A stretch of 64,000 nt of DNA. Source: Rhizobium sullae (GTDB lineage: Bacteria; Pseudomonadota; Alphaproteobacteria; Rhizobiales; Rhizobiaceae). The DNA lies in contig NZ_CP104143.1 in assembly GCF_025200715.1 (NCBI RefSeq), positions 558,001 through 622,000 on the forward strand, read 5' to 3'. Made by a program: the position numbers and the translations under genes. Below the pieces are notes generated by a model. That model worked only from the letters and a program-made list of their open reading frames with translations, made no database searches and was not told the DNA's origin. Each line of letters begins with the position of its first letter. The stretch's first letter is position 1. Below are positions 1 to 7,025 of this stretch, one piece after another.

Positions 1-123
1 GAAAGTGCAGGCGCACGGGATGCCTATCTCGTGCATCCCGAGCATGTGGCCGTCGGCGAGCGCATTATCTCCTCGACGGATGGAGGCCTTGCCGGCCTCC
101 TAGTCTTCGATTTCAATCTCTGA
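1..123 (+). CDS. C-terminal end of an unidentified protein (5'-truncated by window edge)
   Basis: An open frame enters from the left edge in frame 1 and stops with TGA at 121-123, giving about 40 residues ending in GLLVFDFNL. It converges on the zinc-transporter operon, with only about 36 bases between the two stop codons. The codon third positions are GC-rich, as in the neighbours, so it is probably the true end of a gene. Too little is visible to name a family. Confidence 0.5.
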   Translation, partial: ESAGARDAYLVHPEHVAVGERIISSTDGGLAGLLVFDFNL

Positions 124-159
124 GAGAGGCCGCGGATTTCTCCGCGGCCGGGTCTGCAG

Positions 160-1059
160 TCAGCTCGATTTCCCCAGCGCCGCGGCGATCTGGTCGACAT
201 TGTAGCGAAACATCTTCTCATAGCTAGGCGCCGGTCCCTTTGCATCCGAGAGCGATTCGACATAGAGCTCGCCGCCGGGTTCGGCGCCCGTTGCCTTGGC
301 GACCTGCCTGACGAGGCGCGGATCGTTAGAGTTTTCGAAGAAATAGCTCTTCACATGTTCCGTCTTGATCTGCTCGATCAGCTTGGCGACGTCGGCGGCC
401 GAGGCTTCGGTTTCGGTCGACATGCCCAGCGGCGCGAGGAAGCTGACATTGTACTCGCGGCCGAAATAGCCGAAGGCGTCGTGGCTCGTCAGCACCTTGC
501 GCCGGTCATCCGGAACCGCGTCGAATTTCGAACGCGCATAGGCGTCAAGCGCGTCGAGCGTCTTCGTGTAGCGCTCGGCATTCGCCTTGAAGGCGCCGGC
601 ATCCGCCGGATCGGCGGCCGACAGCGCCTTTTCGATATTGGAGACCCAGACCTTGACGTTGACCGGGCTGTTCCAGACGTGCGGATCAGTGACCGTCTCG
701 CCGTCCTCTTCCATCGTGCGCGTCTTGATGCCGTCGGAAACGGTGACCGGCGTTCCTCTGTAGCCGGAGGCGGAAATCAGCCGGTCCATCCAGCCTTCAA
801 GGCCTTCGCCGCTGACGAAGGTCACCTGCGCGGCCTTCAGATGCTTGGCATCGGCGGGCGACGGTTCGAACTCGTGGGGGTCGCCATTCGGGCCGACGAG
901 GCTTGTGACAGTCACGTGGTCGCCGCCCACCTGGCTGACGACATCGGCAAGCACGGTGAAGGAGGCGACCACCTTCAGCGTCCCGGCAGAGGCGGATGAG
1001 GCCGAAAGGGCGATCAGCGCGGGAATGGCCGTGGAAAGAAGCAGTCTGCGGGAAATCAT
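160..1059 (-). CDS. aztC: Zinc ABC transporter substrate-binding protein (cluster A-I, AztC/TroA/ZnuA-like)
   Basis: Periplasmic metal-binding component of a high-affinity ABC importer. Residues 1-25 form a signal peptide. The metal ligands of the family appear as H62 (DPHEFEP), H127 (DPHVWNSP), H193 (TSHDAF) and D272 (ESLSD). Three histidines plus an aspartate is the zinc-type set; manganese binders usually have Glu in place of the third His. There is no long His-rich loop and no cysteine, so it is closer to AztC/TroA than to classic ZnuA. It is the last gene of an operon, starting 16 bases after the permease stop. The symbol is by analogy; a SitA/MntA-like manganese role is the main alternative. 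Confidence 0.85.
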   Translation of the reverse strand: MISRRLLLSTAIPALIALSASSASAGTLKVVASFTVLADVVSQVGGDHVTVTSLVGPNGDPHEFEPSPADAKHLKAAQVTFVSGEGLEGWMDRLISASGYRGTPVTVSDGIKTRTMEEDGETVTDPHVWNSPVNVKVWVSNIEKALSAADPADAGAFKANAERYTKTLDALDAYARSKFDAVPDDRRKVLTSHDAFGYFGREYNVSFLAPLGMSTETEASAADVAKLIEQIKTEHVKSYFFENSNDPRLVRQVAKATGAEPGGELYVESLSDAKGPAPSYEKMFRYNVDQIAAALGKSS

Positions 1060-1075
1060 CGAAGTCTCCTTGAGT

Positions 1076-1948
1076 TCAGCCCTTCAGATGCGGGCGGGGA
1101 AAAAGGCGCCGGGCAAGGCCCGACGGCGCGAAGAGGATGGAAAGCCCGTAGATCACCGCCGCCGTCATGATGATGGTCGGACCGGAGGCGAGCTCGAGAT
1201 GATAGGAGGCGATAAGCCCGAGGTAACCGGAGAAGGTGGCGCTGATCGCCGCGATCACCATCATCGATGGCAGGCTGCGCGACCAGAGCTGCGCGATCGC
1301 CGCCGGAAGCATCATCAAGCCGACGGCCATCAGCGTGCCGAGCGCCTGAAAACTGGCGACGAGGTTGAGCACGACGAGGAACAGGAAAAGCACGTGATAG
1401 ACCGGTCCCCGGCCGCCGACGGCCCTGAGGAACCCGGGGTCGAAGCATTCAGCCACCAGCGGCCGGTAGATGACGGCAAGCACGACGAGCGTCACCGAGG
1501 TGATCGCCCCGATCTGGACGATGGAAGGGGCGTCGATCGCCAGAATGGTGCCGAAGAGCACATGCAGCAGGTCGACGTTCGATCCGCGCAGCGAAACGAT
1601 CAGCACGCCGAGCGCCAGTGAGGCGAGATAGAAGCTTGCGAAGCTCGCGTCCTCCTGCAGCACCGTCGTCCGGCTGACGATGCCCGAGAGCAGCGCGACG
1701 GAAAGCCCGGCGATAAGGCCGCCGATGCCCATGGCGGTGAGCGATAGCGATCCCGCAACGAGGTAGCCAATCGCCGCACCCGGCAGCACGGCATGGCTCA
1801 TTGCGTCACCCATCAGGCTCATGCGCCGCAGCATCAGGAAGACGCCGATCGGGCCGGCGCCGAGCCCGAGGCAAAGGCAGGCGACGAGCGCGCGGCGCAT
1901 GAAGCCGTAATCGGCAAATGGCGCGAGGAAGATGTCGTAGGCCGTCAT
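1076..1948 (-). CDS. aztB: Zinc/manganese ABC transporter permease (AztB/ZnuB-like)
   Basis: Integral inner-membrane subunit of the metal importer, 290 residues with about eight or nine hydrophobic helices, typical of ABC-3 family permeases. The segment MLRRMSLMGDAMSHAVLPG near residues 40-58 is the conserved early signature of this family. The start ATG overlaps the stop of the ATPase gene by four bases (ATGA at 1945-1948), so translation is probably coupled. It pairs with the upstream ATPase and the downstream binding protein. Confidence 0.9.
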   Translation of the reverse strand: MTAYDIFLAPFADYGFMRRALVACLCLGLGAGPIGVFLMLRRMSLMGDAMSHAVLPGAAIGYLVAGSLSLTAMGIGGLIAGLSVALLSGIVSRTTVLQEDASFASFYLASLALGVLIVSLRGSNVDLLHVLFGTILAIDAPSIVQIGAITSVTLVVLAVIYRPLVAECFDPGFLRAVGGRGPVYHVLFLFLVVLNLVASFQALGTLMAVGLMMLPAAIAQLWSRSLPSMMVIAAISATFSGYLGLIASYHLELASGPTIIMTAAVIYGLSILFAPSGLARRLFPRPHLKG

Positions 1949-2685
1949 GCCGCAGGCTCGCAGGCTCTCGGGTCCTCGTCCCAGCGCTCGGCCATGGCGC
2001 GTGCCTTGAGAAGATTGGCGGCCGACATCACATCGCCGGTCGGCCCCCAGCCGATCAGCGTGCGGGCAATCAGCAGCGTCTCCGGGAAATACGCCCGCAC
2101 CTGGTCGAAGTCGTGAAGCACGGCAATGACGGTCCGCCCGTCGCCGTGCCAGCGCGCGACGATATCGAGCAAATCCTTCGTCGTGCGAGCGTCGATGGCG
2201 GTAAAGGGCTCATCGAGCAGGATGAGCTTGGCGTCCTGCAGCAGCAGCCGGGCAAAAAGCACACGTTGAAACTGCCCGGCCGACAGCGAACCGATATGGC
2301 GTTTCTCGAAACCTTCGAGCCCGACCGCGGAAAGCGCTTCGCGGGCCTTGGCGGTCTCGTGCGCGGAGACGCGTCCAAAAGCGCCGCTGCTTCGCCAGGC
2401 ACCGAGCAGCACGGCCTCGAACACCGAGATCGGAAAACGCCGGTTGATCTCGGCCGCCTGCGGCAGGTAGCCGAAATCCGTGCGCTGCAGCCGATGGGAA
2501 ATCCGCCCTTCGGCGGGCCGCAGCTCGCCCATGATGGCTTTCAGAAGCGTCGATTTTCCCGCACCGTTCGGCCCCGCGATCGCAGTCAGGCTGCCTGCGA
2601 GAATGGAACCGGAAACATGGTGCACCGCCGGGTGCCGATCATAAGCGACGGTCAGGTTGTCGAGCCCGATCAGCTGGCCGCTCAT
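1945..2685 (-). CDS. aztA: Zinc ABC transporter ATP-binding protein (AztA/ZnuC-like)
   Basis: Cytoplasmic ATPase of the metal importer, 246 residues. Visible motifs in order are Walker A GPNGAGKST (about 38-46), signature LSAGQ, Walker B LILLDEP and the H-loop histidine in VLHDFDQV. Its ATG overlaps the stop codon of a 40-codon ORF just upstream and its own stop overlaps the permease start, so the whole set looks translationally chained. A Zur-like palindrome lies upstream, which would make the operon induced by zinc starvation. Confidence 0.9.
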   Translation of the reverse strand: MSGQLIGLDNLTVAYDRHPAVHHVSGSILAGSLTAIAGPNGAGKSTLLKAIMGELRPAEGRISHRLQRTDFGYLPQAAEINRRFPISVFEAVLLGAWRSSGAFGRVSAHETAKAREALSAVGLEGFEKRHIGSLSAGQFQRVLFARLLLQDAKLILLDEPFTAIDARTTKDLLDIVARWHGDGRTVIAVLHDFDQVRAYFPETLLIARTLIGWGPTGDVMSAANLLKARAMAERWDEDPRACEPAA

Positions 2686-2804
2686 GGCAGGACGATTGCC
2701 CAGTGGATCGCCGCCCAGAGGAGGGCGATGACACTGAGCACGCAGGCAACACGGGATGCGGCGGAGGGCAGGAGCACACCGGAGGCGAAAGGTAATCTGT
2801 TCAT
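2682..2804 (-). CDS. 40-residue predicted membrane mini-protein coupled to the zinc ABC operon
   Basis: A short minus-strand ORF starts at ATG 2804-2802 and ends in TGA at 2684-2682, overlapping the ATPase start codon as ATGA. It encodes 40 residues: a basic N-terminus (MNRLPFASG) followed by one hydrophobic helix rich in Val, Leu, Ala and Trp, ending AIVLP. The exact stop/start overlap repeats the one between ATPase and permease, which supports real translation. It could be a small transporter subunit, a leader peptide or only a coupling device. I do not recognise a family. Confidence 0.5.
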   Translation of the reverse strand: MNRLPFASGVLLPSAASRVACVLSVIALLWAAIHWAIVLP

Positions 2805-2814
2805 AAGTGATGCC

Positions 2815-2855
2815 CTTAACGTAATAACATTACAAGTTATGTTATAACGAATATG
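2815..2855 (-). promoter_or_regulatory. Zur-like AT-rich palindromes ahead of the zinc transporter operon
   Basis: GTAATAACATTAC at 2821-2833 is a perfect inverted repeat (GTAAT-AAC-ATTAC), and GTTATAAC at 2841-2848 is a second palindrome. AT-rich dyads of this kind, built on GTAAT/ATTAC and GTTATAAC, resemble alphaproteobacterial Zur boxes. The site begins 17 bases from the start of the 40-codon ORF, a normal place for repression of a zinc uptake operon. Zur itself is not in the window. Confidence 0.6.
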
Positions 2856-3006
2856 GCAAATTGACGGCCTTGTCGAGCCGGCCGAAAATCAAAAAGGGCG
2901 GATACCGATAAGGACTGGAAGCCAAAAAGCTTGCCTTGTCCCGTTGCAAAATTCAGACGTAGAAAATATCGCCGTTAGCCGGAAGTGCTGCGACGGAGGC
3001 GGGCTT

Positions 3007-3440
3007 ATGGATCAGAGCGCTTTGATAAGCCAGATTACGATCAGGACAGCGGACCAAAAATTGGTTCAGGCGCTCTTTCTCGGAGGAAGCTATGGTCGAG
3101 GGACAGCTGACGCATACAGCGATGTCGATCTGATCCCTTGTCGATTCTAATGAGCATGCTGCAGTTGCCACCCGATGGCACAGCCTTTTAGAGAGCATTA
3201 CCCCGATTGTCTTCTTGAACCAAAGTGGCCAGGGCCGTGTGCTGTCGAATGCAGTCAATGTGGATTGGCTGCGTTGCGACTTGATCATTATGCCGTCAAC
3301 AGGGTTTTCCGGCCGAGCGCCCACGGCGACAATCGCGCGCGCCGAACAGGCGCTACACTGCGGGAAAACTCGCGGGCCAAGTCAGCCTCATGCGCCGGTT
3401 CCTGCCTGAATTCCTGGTCGACAAGAACCTGCCGAAATAA
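3007..3440 (+). pseudogene. Frameshifted nucleotidyltransferase-domain gene
   Basis: ATG at 3007 follows a good ribosome site (cggaggcggg). The first frame gives MDQSALISQ... and the nucleotidyltransferase signature GGSYGRGTADAYSDVDLI, then stops at 3150. The protein clearly continues in the next frame from about 3134 (SLVDSNEHAAVATRWHSLLE, then QGRVLSNAVNVDWLRCDLII). It appears to continue again in a third frame (LAGQVSLMRRFLPEFL, stop at 3438-3440). At least two frameshifts therefore break it. The intact gene would resemble a small MNT-type or aminoglycoside-type nucleotidyltransferase of about 140 residues. Sequencing error is possible, but two shifts suggest real decay. Confidence 0.7.
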
Positions 3441-3494
3441 ACCAATTTACCGGCCTGAGGCGGCTGGGTTCAGCCGCCGTCTTTGCCGCTCGTC

Positions 3495-3980
3495 TCAGAG
3501 CTGCTCCATCATCGTCGCAGCGCCTGAGACAGTTGCCTGGCCGGGGCTTTCCTCGACGTTCAGCGACTTCACGACGCCGTCCTCGACGAGCATCGAGTAG
3601 CGCTTGGACCGCACGCCGAGGCCGCCGGCGGAAAGGTCGGCTTCGAGGCCAAGTGCTTTGGTGAAGCCTGCGTCCCAGTCGGCGAGGAAGTGGATCTTGC
3701 CCATGCCGCCGGACTGTTCGGCCCAGGCGCCCATGACATGCCAGTCGTTGACGGAGAGAACCGCGATATCGTCAACGCCCTTGGCGAGGATGGAATCGCG
3801 GTTTTCGAGATAGCCCGGCAGATGGTTCAGCGAGCAGGTCGGCGTAAAGGCGCCGGGTACGGCGAAAAGCACGATGCGCTTGCCTTTGAAGAGCTGCTCG
3901 GTCGAAATCTCCACGGGGCCATCCGCGGTTTTTTCCTTGAATGTGGCGGCAGGAAGCTTATCGCCGATCGCGATGGTCAT
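3495..3980 (-). CDS. Peroxiredoxin (Prx5/AhpC-TSA family)
   Basis: Thiol peroxidase of 161 residues that reduces hydrogen and organic peroxides, using thioredoxin or glutathione/glutaredoxin as donor. The active-site segment PGAFTPTCS carries the peroxidatic cysteine (about residue 49), and the rest follows the Prx5 pattern (DWHVMGAWAEQ, KIHFLADWDAGFTKALGL). No second resolving cysteine is present, so it looks like a one-cysteine type. It is a single gene between a pseudogene and a DsbD-alpha-like gene. Confidence 0.92.
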   Translation of the reverse strand: MTIAIGDKLPAATFKEKTADGPVEISTEQLFKGKRIVLFAVPGAFTPTCSLNHLPGYLENRDSILAKGVDDIAVLSVNDWHVMGAWAEQSGGMGKIHFLADWDAGFTKALGLEADLSAGGLGVRSKRYSMLVEDGVVKSLNVEESPGQATVSGAATMMEQL

Positions 3981-4042
3981 GGGTTTCTCCTCGGTCTTGA
4001 TGATTGCGGCGGGGACGGGTTGGAGCCGACTATAAAAGCCGG

Positions 4043-4888
4043 TCAGTCAAAGGCAAGCGGCGTCTCCATGGCGCGGGCGCCGTCGATGATCAGGACGCTC
4101 CAGCTTTTCCCGGTGACCTCATAGTTCCTCGGAAGCTTGTCGATGGCGATCGATGTCGAAAAGTTCTTTCCGTCGCGCTTGTTCATCAGCTTCCTGGTGA
4201 AGACGTATCCGTTCGGCCCCGTGAGGATCACCTCCGGCGCGGTGTCGCCGCCGTCGGGCAGGGCAACCTGCAGGCGGAGTTGCTTCATGTCTGCCGAAAA
4301 CGTGTGGGACGTCACCTTGAACTGCGACGATGGCTCTTCCGGCAGGAAGGCCTCGGCATTCTTGAGGATTGCTTCTTCCTCCGGGCGGGATTGATTGGCG
4401 GCGGAAGCAACAGGAAGCGAGAATTCGGCCTGGAACGGAATGCAGATATCCTTGCAAATGCCGATGAATGCGCTCGCCTTCAGTTCGAGCGGCCGGGAGG
4501 CGTCCTCCGCCGAGAAGGTCAGCGGCAGCGAAACGGGCGCGTCATAGGCGATGTCGTCTATCTTGCCGTCGACGAGATGCTTCGGCACCGGGTAGCGGAT
4601 TGCCTTCAGCTCGATGCCGCTTTCCGGCGCAACCGTGATCTGTGGCGGTATCCCGCTGTTGCCGGGCTCGCGCCAATAGGTGATCCAGCCGGGCCGCGGC
4701 TCGATCTGCAGCGCGCCGCGCATCGTGCCGTCGAGGTCCGGCGGCAGCGCGATCATCCGCATCCGTCCGCCTTGATTGTCGGCCCAGCCGCTCATTTCGG
4801 CGCGCACCGGCCCGACGGAGGTGGCCAGAGCGGTCACGCAGACGGCGGTGTACAGAAGCCGGCGAAATTCGAAAGAAATAGTCGTCAT
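4043..4888 (-). CDS. Exported DsbD-alpha-domain-like protein
   Basis: A 281-residue secreted protein. The chosen start (4888) gives a signal peptide, MTTISFEFRR followed by a hydrophobic stretch and a cleavage site near VRAE; an upstream ATG at 4975 would add 29 non-hydrophobic residues. Conserved segments WITYWREPGNSGIPPQI and the pair GICKDICIPF match the N-terminal redox domain of DsbD (thiol-disulfide transfer in the periplasm), without the membrane or thioredoxin parts. It may deliver electrons for cytochrome c maturation or protein repair. It is divergent from the YqgE gene. Confidence 0.75.
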   Translation of the reverse strand: MTTISFEFRRLLYTAVCVTALATSVGPVRAEMSGWADNQGGRMRMIALPPDLDGTMRGALQIEPRPGWITYWREPGNSGIPPQITVAPESGIELKAIRYPVPKHLVDGKIDDIAYDAPVSLPLTFSAEDASRPLELKASAFIGICKDICIPFQAEFSLPVASAANQSRPEEEAILKNAEAFLPEEPSSQFKVTSHTFSADMKQLRLQVALPDGGDTAPEVILTGPNGYVFTRKLMNKRDGKNFSTSIAIDKLPRNYEVTGKSWSVLIIDGARAMETPLAFD

Positions 4889-5028
4889 GGAACAACGGTT
4901 TATCGAAAATCGCCTTTCGCCGCCAGAAGTTCGGCCATCTAAATTCTTCATTTTCGGTTGATTGATCTGCAACATTGCCCCATGTTTCTTTTATAGGGCT
5001 GTTGGTACGTCTGGCAGCAGGAGGAAAT

Positions 5029-5634
5029 ATGTCCCTATCCACGCTGAAAAACAGACGGGAACGCGGCTTTTTCGACGGGCAGTTCCTGATTGCGATGCCG
5101 GGCATGGAAGATAGCAACTTCTTCCGTTCGGTCATCTATATCTGCGCCCATTCCGAGGCCGGTGCCATGGGCTTCATCATCAATCGCCCCCAGAACCTCA
5201 CCTTCACCGACGTACTGCTGCATCTCGAAATGGTCAACGACCAGGAGCCGATCGTCCTGCCGGAGCACGCCCGGGATTTCCCGATCCAGACAGGCGGTCC
5301 CGTGGAAAGCGGCCGCGGTTTCGTGCTGCATTCCGATGATTACATCAGCGACTCCAGCATCCCGATCAGCGACGATATCTGCCTGACGGCAACGCTCGAC
5401 ATTGTCCGCGCGATTTCCAAGGGCGGCGGTCCGAAGAGGGCAACGATGATGCTCGGTTATTCCTCCTGGGGTGCCGGCCAGTTGGAAATGGAAGTCGCGA
5501 GCAACGGCTGGCTGACCTGCGCTGCCAATGAGGCGCTGATCTTCGACCGCAATCTCGATGACAAATACGAACGCGCGCTTGCGGGCATGGGCATTACCGC
5601 CGCCATGCTTTCCGCCGAAGCCGGGCATGCGTGA
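5029..5634 (+). CDS. YqgE/AlgH family protein (DUF179)
   Basis: A 201-residue cytoplasmic protein of the conserved YqgE/AlgH family. The start at 5029 is set by a strong aggagg site six bases upstream; the longer ORF from 4975 lacks one. Family segments seen are [31 protein letters not shown] and [14 protein letters not shown]. AlgH homologues affect alginate and virulence genes in Pseudomonas, but the biochemical role is unknown. It is followed by a large hairpin and the metallopeptidase gene on the same strand. Confidence 0.9.
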   Translation: MSLSTLKNRRERGFFDGQFLIAMPGMEDSNFFRSVIYICAHSEAGAMGFIINRPQNLTFTDVLLHLEMVNDQEPIVLPEHARDFPIQTGGPVESGRGFVLHSDDYISDSSIPISDDICLTATLDIVRAISKGGGPKRATMMLGYSSWGAGQLEMEVASNGWLTCAANEALIFDRNLDDKYERALAGMGITAAMLSAEAGHA

Positions 5635-5705
5635 TCTCTAATCCAGGAACGATTTCGTTGACATGACGTTTTCTTCCGGCAAGCGTGCCAGATGGCGCGC
5701 CGCCG

Positions 5706-5738
5706 AAATGCCTGTTGCGCGCCGCGCAGCAGGCATTT
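5706..5738 (+). terminator. Large hairpin between yqgE and the metallopeptidase gene
   Basis: Arms AAATGCCTGTTGCGCG and CGCGCAGCAGGCATTT pair over 16 positions with one G-T pair and almost no loop, followed by TTTTG. The base composition of the stem and the short T run fit a rho-independent terminator for yqgE, or a processing hairpin in a two-gene transcript. Confidence 0.5.
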
Positions 5739-5767
5739 TGGTTCGTCGGCATTCGTTGAGGGTAATC

Positions 5768-6853
5768 ATGAGGCTCTTCGCCTGCGACAATTGCGACCAG
5801 GTCGTCCACTTCGACAACCGCCATTGCGTCCGCTGCAATCATCGCCTCGGCTTCCTGCCGGACGATCTCTGCATGCACGCGCTCGAGCCGCGCGACGAAA
5901 TGCACTGGCGGCTCGTCACAGATCCGGAACGCAGGATCCGTTTCTGCGCCAATGCCGGTCTTGATATCTGCAACTGGTTGCTTGCGGAGGATGACACCCA
6001 TGAATTCTGTATCGCCTGCCGCCACAATAGGCTGGTGCCGAATACCGGAACCCAGGACGGCATTGCGCGCTGGCGCCGCATCAGCCAGGCGCAACGCCAT
6101 CTCTTCTATTCGCTGCTGCGCTGGAACCTGCCGCATCCCGACCGGCAGGAAGATCCCGCCGGCGGTCTCGTTTTCGATTTCCTCGAAGACACGGTTCAGA
6201 ATGACGGCAACATCCTTCCCGCGAGGACCGGACATGAGGAGGGCCTGATCGCCATCCGCGCGGCGGAAGCCGACGACGCCACGCGCGAGCAGGCCCGCGC
6301 CATGATGAACGAGCCTTACCGCACGCTGCTCGGCCACTTCCGCCATGAGGCCGGCCACTTCGTCTGGAACAAGCTGGTGCGCGACGTTAACGGCCTCGAT
6401 GCCTTCCGCGCCGTCTTTGGCGACGAACGCCAGGATTACCGCTCAGCCCTTCAGAACCACTATGCCAACGGCCCGCCCGTCGGCTGGCGGGAGAGGTTCA
6501 TCAGCGCCTATGCATCTTCACACCCGTGGGAAGACTTCGCCGAGTGCTTCGCCCACTACCTCCACATCGTCGATACGCTGGAGACGGCCCGAGCTTTCGG
6601 CATCGCCATCGATCCCAGCGGCCATGAGGAAATGGCTTCGGAAGTGGATTTCAATCCATACAGGGCGGAAAGCGCCGAACAGCTCGTCAGCGCCTGGGTT
6701 CCGCTCAGCGTCGCAATCAACGCCATCCAGCGCAGCATGGGCCAGCCGGACGCCTATCCTTTCGTGCTGTCCCGGGCCGTCGTTGCGAAGCTCGAATATC
6801 TGCACAAGCTCATTCAGGATGCGTCGGCGCTGTCACCGAGAACTGCGGCGTGA
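5768..6853 (+). CDS. Putative zinc-binding metallopeptidase with N-terminal zinc ribbon
   Basis: A 361-residue cytoplasmic protein. The N-terminus has two CxxC pairs (C6/C9, C20/C23) forming a probable zinc ribbon. The catalytic-type motif HEAGH lies at 193-197, and a second conserved block DFAECFAHYLHI near 258-269 would supply a further ligand. This arrangement matches the family annotated as putative zinc-binding metallopeptidase (DUF2248-like), common in rhizobia. No substrate is known. The start at 5768 follows gaggg at a normal distance; the longer frame from 5663 runs through a hairpin and is unlikely. Confidence 0.85.
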   Translation: MRLFACDNCDQVVHFDNRHCVRCNHRLGFLPDDLCMHALEPRDEMHWRLVTDPERRIRFCANAGLDICNWLLAEDDTHEFCIACRHNRLVPNTGTQDGIARWRRISQAQRHLFYSLLRWNLPHPDRQEDPAGGLVFDFLEDTVQNDGNILPARTGHEEGLIAIRAAEADDATREQARAMMNEPYRTLLGHFRHEAGHFVWNKLVRDVNGLDAFRAVFGDERQDYRSALQNHYANGPPVGWRERFISAYASSHPWEDFAECFAHYLHIVDTLETARAFGIAIDPSGHEEMASEVDFNPYRAESAEQLVSAWVPLSVAINAIQRSMGQPDAYPFVLSRAVVAKLEYLHKLIQDASALSPRTAA

Positions 6854-6856
6854 GCC

Positions 6857-6996
6857 TCCTCATCCGCCTGCCGGCACCTTCTACCCGCCGGGGGAAGGGA
6901 TATGCGGCTGACGCTCACAAAGCTCTGGGATGTATCGACGAGGTAACCGGCATCTCGGCTTCGCTTCTCCCCTCGGGAGAGGGGAAGGTGAGGGGC
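6857..6996. repeat. RIME-like rhizobial intergenic palindromic repeat
   Basis: The gap between the metallopeptidase and the GGDEF-EAL gene holds fragments typical of Rhizobium intergenic mosaic elements: cctcatccgcctgccggcac on the left and cttctcccctcgggagagg near 6963 on the right. Similar text recurs at 44921-45034 in this window in inverted form, which supports a dispersed family. Confidence 0.65.
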
Positions 6997-7025
6997 CATT
7001 CACACCAGCATTGATTTGAAATGCC

